35,412 nucleotides of DNA from assembly GCA_944341895.1 (NCBI GenBank), contig CALVMB010000001.1, forward strand, positions 117,677 to 153,088, in the 5' to 3' direction. The notes beneath the pieces are model-generated. The model was not told where the DNA came from and searched no databases. It worked only from the letters and a program-made list of their open reading frames with translations. Origin of the DNA: an uncultured Clostridia bacterium. GTDB lineage: Bacteria; Bacillota; Clostridia; Christensenellales; Borkfalkiaceae. Position numbers and translations under genes: made by a program. Below, one piece after another: positions 32,402 through 35,412 of the stretch (within the stretch, counting starts at the first letter, position 1; every line of letters starts with the position of its first letter).

Positions 32402-32839
32402 CTATTTGTGGTATTCCGCGCCCGCGTTGATCATGAACGCGCGGTACACCTGTTCAAGCAGCATGACGCGCATCAGGCGGTGCGGAAAGGTCATGGGCGA
32501 AAAGGAGAGCAGGCGGTCGCACGCCTGCTTGACGGCGGGGCAAAGCCCGCAGGATGAACCGATGACGAAGGTGATCTCCTTTCCCGCGTCCGTCAGAGCG
32601 CGGAGATCGGCGGCAAGCGCCTCGCTCGAGCACATCTTCCCTTCCACGGCGAGCGCAATCTTGTAGCCGCGCAATTCGCGCAGGATGGCTTGCCCCTCCT
32701 CTTCGAGGGTGCGGCGCTCGGGCAGTTCGCGGATCGTGACCTCGGCAAAGCGGGTCAGCCGCTTGCGGTACTCTTCCGCGGCGTCGACAAAGAACCGATC
32801 TTTGAGTTTTCCGACGCAGACGACGTTGATCTTATGCAC
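32402..32839 (-). CDS. rlmH: 23S rRNA pseudouridine-1915 N3-methyltransferase
   Basis: 145 residues, slightly short of the usual 155-160. A SPOUT-class methyltransferase. The knot region FVIGSSCGL (usual IGGxxGL), LLSFSPMTFPHRLMRVMLLEQVYRAFMI and the final YHK are diagnostic. The few missing residues lie in the loops; the C-terminus is complete. It is 9 bases after the CPBP stop and starts the housekeeping part of the operon. Confidence 0.94.
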   Translation of the reverse strand: MHKINVVCVGKLKDRFFVDAAEEYRKRLTRFAEVTIRELPERRTLEEEGQAILRELRGYKIALAVEGKMCSSEALAADLRALTDAGKEITFVIGSSCGLCPAVKQACDRLLSFSPMTFPHRLMRVMLLEQVYRAFMINAGAEYHK

Positions 32840-32848
32840 GATCTGCCC

Positions 32849-33829
32849 TCACGCAAAGAGATTGAAGATCCAAAGCACCGCGCACAGCACGATCCCCGGC
32901 ACGGCGGGAAAGAGCATGGAACGGATGCGGGCGGTCTTTTTGCGGTCAGTCCTGCGGTCGAAGGCGATCAGGTAGACGAGCGCCCCTACCAGGCAGACGG
33001 CGGACGTGGTATACAGCGCGACGGCGCCGTCGCCCGTGACCCCGTCCAGCCAGCCGAACCGCGCGTTCAGCAGGATAAAGGCGTTGTTGAGGAAATGCGC
33101 CAGGATGGCGGGAAGAACGGAATTTGCGCGCAAGGCGAGCAAGGTGAACGCCGCGCCGCACAGGAACTGATACACCGTCTGCGCGGGGCTCTGGTGGAAG
33201 ATGGAAAAGAGCATGCCGCCGAGCAGGCACGCCGCGACGGTGCCGAGATCCTTCATCCCTTCCAGAACGACGCCGCGGAAGATGGTCTCTTCCAGCAGAG
33301 CGGGCAGGACGGCGATGACGAGCAGGGCGCCCGCGATGCCGAACCCGGTCAGCGTGGGAATGCTCCCCGTCGGGAGTTCGTAGCCCAGTTTTTCGAACAG
33401 AAGCACGATCCGGTCGTTGAGCCAGCCCAGGCTGAACAGCATGCCGAACGCGAGCGCCGCCGCCAGCAGAAAGTACTGCCAGCCCGCCTTGCGGTAGCCG
33501 ACGGCGGGAAGGCGTTCGCGGCGCGTGTGCAAAAACCACGCCGTGACTCCGAAAAAGACGACCTGATACAGCAGATAGGACAGATAGATATATATGTCCG
33601 ATGCCGCCAGTTCTTCGGTCGTGGCGCCCGTCACCTGCGTGACGGTGACCACCGCGACGGAAAAGAGCAGACTGATGACGAGCATCCCGACGACGACCGC
33701 CGAGAAGGCGGCGCCGCTCGCCTCTTCGCGCGGGCGCAGAAAGAGCGTCCCGCCGATGCCGCGGCGGGGCGGCTGCGGCGGTTGTTCCTGCTCTTGCATT
33801 TGCCGTTGATCTTGCATTTGCGGTTCCAT
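32849..33829 (-). CDS. CPBP intramembrane metalloprotease (CAAX/Abi family)
   Basis: 326 residues. A cytoplasmic Gln/Pro-rich start (to about residue 25) is followed by about eight hydrophobic segments. Family motifs are LLEETIFRG (EExxxR), the FSIFHQ histidine and HFLNNAF (HxxxN/D). Members cleave within membranes or serve in bacteriocin self-immunity and protein processing; substrate here is unknown. ATG 33829 follows a TATAAT by only seven bases, with no ribosome site, so the mRNA would be leaderless, or a later Met (residues 5 or 11) is used. It heads the operon with rlmH, the M14 peptidase and tadA. Confidence 0.85.
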   Translation of the reverse strand: MEPQMQDQRQMQEQEQPPQPPRRGIGGTLFLRPREEASGAAFSAVVVGMLVISLLFSVAVVTVTQVTGATTEELAASDIYIYLSYLLYQVVFFGVTAWFLHTRRERLPAVGYRKAGWQYFLLAAALAFGMLFSLGWLNDRIVLLFEKLGYELPTGSIPTLTGFGIAGALLVIAVLPALLEETIFRGVVLEGMKDLGTVAACLLGGMLFSIFHQSPAQTVYQFLCGAAFTLLALRANSVLPAILAHFLNNAFILLNARFGWLDGVTGDGAVALYTTSAVCLVGALVYLIAFDRRTDRKKTARIRSMLFPAVPGIVLCAVLWIFNLFA

Positions 33830-33836
33830 ACGCAAT

Positions 33837-33865
33837 ATTATATCCGAAAATTGCGGCGAAGTAAA
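33837..33865 (-). promoter_or_regulatory. Promoter of the CPBP operon
   Basis: TTTACT (33860-33865), a 17-base spacer and a perfect TATAAT (33837-33842). The start would fall at about 33830, directly next to the ATG at 33829. Confidence 0.6.
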
Positions 33866-33875
33866 TAAAAGACTT

Positions 33876-33904
33876 TTGCTTTTTTATAAAATTTTTGGTA
33901 TAAT
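33876..33904 (+). promoter_or_regulatory. Promoter of the fumarase genes
   Basis: TTGCTT (33876-33881), 17 bases ending TGG, and TATAAT (33899-33904), an extended -10. Divergent from the CPBP promoter; the two -35 boxes are only 10 bases apart, so they may compete. Confidence 0.65.
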
Positions 33905-33939
33905 CCTGTGAAGAAAGATTTTTCTTTGCGAGGACGACC

Positions 33940-34776
33940 ATGCGGACGATCACGGCGGAAGCCATTCGGAATGCGGTTTATGAACTGGCGCGCAGGGCAT
34001 GCCTGCACCTGACCCCCTCCTGCACCCGCGCTTTGCGGGACGCGGCGGGACGCGAGCGGGGCGCGGCGGCGTTTGCGCTGGAAACGGTGCTCGCCAACGC
34101 GGACACCGCGGCGCGCGAAAGCATGGCGGTGTGCCAGGACACGGGATATGCGGTGATCCTTGCCGAGATCGGGCAGGACGTGCACATCGAGGGCGGACTG
34201 CTCGCGGACGCCGTGAACGAGGGCGTGCGGCAGGCGTACGAAGATTTCTGCTTCCGCAAGAGCGTGTGCGACCCGCTCACGCGCGCCAACACCGCCGACA
34301 ATACCCCCGCCGCCCTGCACACCGAACTGGTCGCGGGCGAGAGCGTCGCGCTCACCTTCCTGCCCAAGGGGTTCGGGAGCGAGAACATGTCGCGGCTGTA
34401 CATGCTCACCCCCGCCAAGGGGCGCGCGGGCGTGGTGGACGCCATCGTGGAGACGGTGCGGCTGGCGGGAAGCAAACCCTGCCCGCCCGTCTATGTGGGC
34501 GTGGGCATCGGCGGCACCTTCGATACCTGCGCGTTCCTCGCCAAAAAGGCGCTCACGCGCGAGGTCGGTTCCCGCAATCCGCGCGCGGACGTGGCGGACA
34601 TCGAGCGGGAGGCACTCGAACGCATCAACGCGCTCGGCATCGGGCCGCAGGGATTCGGCGGAAACTGCACCGCCGTCGGCGTATCCTGCGAATGGGCGCC
34701 CACGCACATCGCGGGGCTGCCCGTCGCAGTGAACATCCAGTGCCATTGCGTGCGCTGCGAGCGCACCGTGTTATAA
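33940..34776 (+). CDS. fumA: Class I fumarase, alpha subunit
   Basis: 278 residues. With the beta subunit it forms an oxygen-sensitive 4Fe-4S fumarate hydratase. Cluster cysteines are Cys65 in MAVCQDTG, Cys197 in GGTFDTCAF, and Cys268 in NIQCH. NTADNTPAALHTE and GFGSENMS are family signatures. A tartrate dehydratase (TtdA) has the same fold, so the substrate is likely but not certain. The ATG follows GAGGACGACC. Eleven bases separate it from the beta-subunit gene. Confidence 0.92.
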   Translation: MRTITAEAIRNAVYELARRACLHLTPSCTRALRDAAGRERGAAAFALETVLANADTAARESMAVCQDTGYAVILAEIGQDVHIEGGLLADAVNEGVRQAYEDFCFRKSVCDPLTRANTADNTPAALHTELVAGESVALTFLPKGFGSENMSRLYMLTPAKGRAGVVDAIVETVRLAGSKPCPPVYVGVGIGGTFDTCAFLAKKALTREVGSRNPRADVADIEREALERINALGIGPQGFGGNCTAVGVSCEWAPTHIAGLPVAVNIQCHCVRCERTVL

Positions 34777-34787
34777 GGAGGCGCACC

Positions 34788-35312
34788 ATGAAACACATCC
34801 GTCTGCCGTTATCCGAACAAGACATCCTGTCCCTGCGCGCGGGCGAAAGCGTCCTGCTTTCGGGGAGCATGCTCACGGGCAGAGACTGCGCGCACAAGCG
34901 GCTGTGCGAACTGCTGGACGCGGGCAAGCCGCTGCCCGTCGACCTCGCGGGCGAGACCATCTATTACGCAGGGCCCTGCCCCGCGCCCGAAGGCAAGGCG
35001 TGCGGGAGTTGCGGCCCCACCACCTCGGCGCGCATGGATTCCTTTGCCCCCCGCCTGCTCGCGCGGGGACTGAAAGGGATGATCGGCAAGGGCGAACGAA
35101 GCGAAGAAGTCTGCGCGGCGATCGTGCGCGAGCGCGCGGTGTACTTTGCCGCGATCGGCGGCGCGGGCGCGCTGTACGGCAACGCCATCCGAAAGAGCGA
35201 ACTCGTCGCCTTCCCCGACCTCCTGAGCGAGGCGATCTACCGCTTCGAGGTCGAGGATTTCCCCTGCATCGTGGCCATCGACTGCCGCGGCGGGAACATC
35301 TATAAACACTAA
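34788..35312 (+). CDS. fumB: Class I fumarase, beta subunit
   Basis: 174 residues, the C-terminal half of two-subunit class I fumarases. LLSGSMLTGRDCAHKRL, the substrate-binding YYAGPCPAPEGKACGSCGPTTSARMD (seen from residues about 60 to 85) and GMIGKGERS are typical, and GGAGALYGNAI is present. The ATG follows AAGGAGG. The C-terminus is complete; the gene ends 40 bases before an IS30-like transposase tail, with no visible terminator between. Confidence 0.92.
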   Translation: MKHIRLPLSEQDILSLRAGESVLLSGSMLTGRDCAHKRLCELLDAGKPLPVDLAGETIYYAGPCPAPEGKACGSCGPTTSARMDSFAPRLLARGLKGMIGKGERSEEVCAAIVRERAVYFAAIGGAGALYGNAIRKSELVAFPDLLSEAIYRFEVEDFPCIVAIDCRGGNIYKH

Positions 35313-35324
35313 GCCGGGCGTTGC

Positions 35325-35412
35325 ACCCAACCGGACAAGATGAATTGTCAAACTAAGTGCAACACTTGATAAGATTTTGTTCAAACAAATCTTGCGGTGT
35401 CTGGTAATGCAA
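35325..35412 (-). mobile_element. Right end of an IS30-type insertion sequence (partial)
   Basis: The stretch after fumB is AT-rich, unlike its surroundings, and contains the tail of a transposase gene. The terminal repeat probably lies in or near GAATTGTCAAACTAAGTGCA (35342-35361), but the exact boundary and any target duplication cannot be seen because the other end is outside the window. Confidence 0.5.
35353..35412 (-). CDS. IS30-family transposase, C-terminal end only
   Basis: Nineteen codons and a stop are visible: LHYQTPQDLFEQNLIKCCT. This resembles the last part of IS30 transposases, where RKCLxYxTPxEVF-type sequence follows the catalytic Glu. The rest, including the DDE residues, lies outside the window. 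Base composition is markedly more AT-rich than fumB next to it. Confidence 0.6.
   Translation of the reverse strand: MHYQTPQDLFEQNLIKCCT

Overview
The window is a gene-dense, visibly GC-rich stretch of bacterial chromosome. It looks like an anaerobic Bacillota/Clostridia-type genome. The evidence is strong GGAGG-type ribosome sites, TTGACA/TATAAT-type promoters, a complete rnfCDGEAB operon in clostridial order, a two-subunit iron-sulfur (class I) fumarase, an archaeal-type phosphoglycerate mutase, a maf-mreB pair, a prs-pth-mfd-foldase cluster, and lipoproteins with Gram-positive-style signal peptides. No 16S gene is present, so a finer placement would be a guess; an uncultured gut Clostridia lineage is plausible. 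Most genes are housekeeping.

Layout, left to right. 1-28 (-): start of an unidentified gene. 198-1859 (+): AMP-forming acyl-CoA synthetase, converging on the minus-strand genes maf and mreB (2021-3582) and an Ppx/GppA phosphatase (3636-5150). 5590-11565 (-): rnfC-D-G-E-A-B plus a HAD phosphatase, with a good promoter at 11630-11658 and a terminator at 5398-5428. 11691-11793: three tandem 35-bp repeats just upstream of the rnf promoter. 11799-12555 (-): two half-size TSUP (TauE/SafE) transporter genes. 12752-16474 (+): a 1240-residue surface lipoprotein that also has a C-terminal membrane helix. 16663-18908 (-): exonuclease-BRCT protein and rRNA methyltransferase. 19188-22988 (+): nucleosidase, ung, apgM and a zinc-ribbon membrane protein. 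23079-23153 (+): tRNA-Gly(CCC). 23344-30772 (-): prs, pth, mfd and a degenerate PrsA/SurA-like lipoprotein. 31037-33829 (-): CPBP protease, rlmH, M14 peptidase, tadA. 33940-35312 (+): fumarase alpha and beta. 35353-35412 (-): the tail of an IS30-type transposase running off the right edge.

How the parts work together. Rnf couples ferredoxin oxidation to NAD+ reduction and ion pumping, and with the acyl-CoA synthetase and fumarase it points to an anaerobic fermentative metabolism. The prs-pth-mfd-foldase order is a familiar Bacillota cluster. The least ordinary items are the RnfD protein with an extra C-terminal membrane helix plus an RnfG-like FMN-binding module, the tandem repeats and operator-like dyad at the rnf promoter, the paired half-transporters, the doubly anchored giant lipoprotein, and the exonuclease-BRCT fusion. 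I found no CRISPR array, prophage, toxin-antitoxin pair or recognisable defence system.
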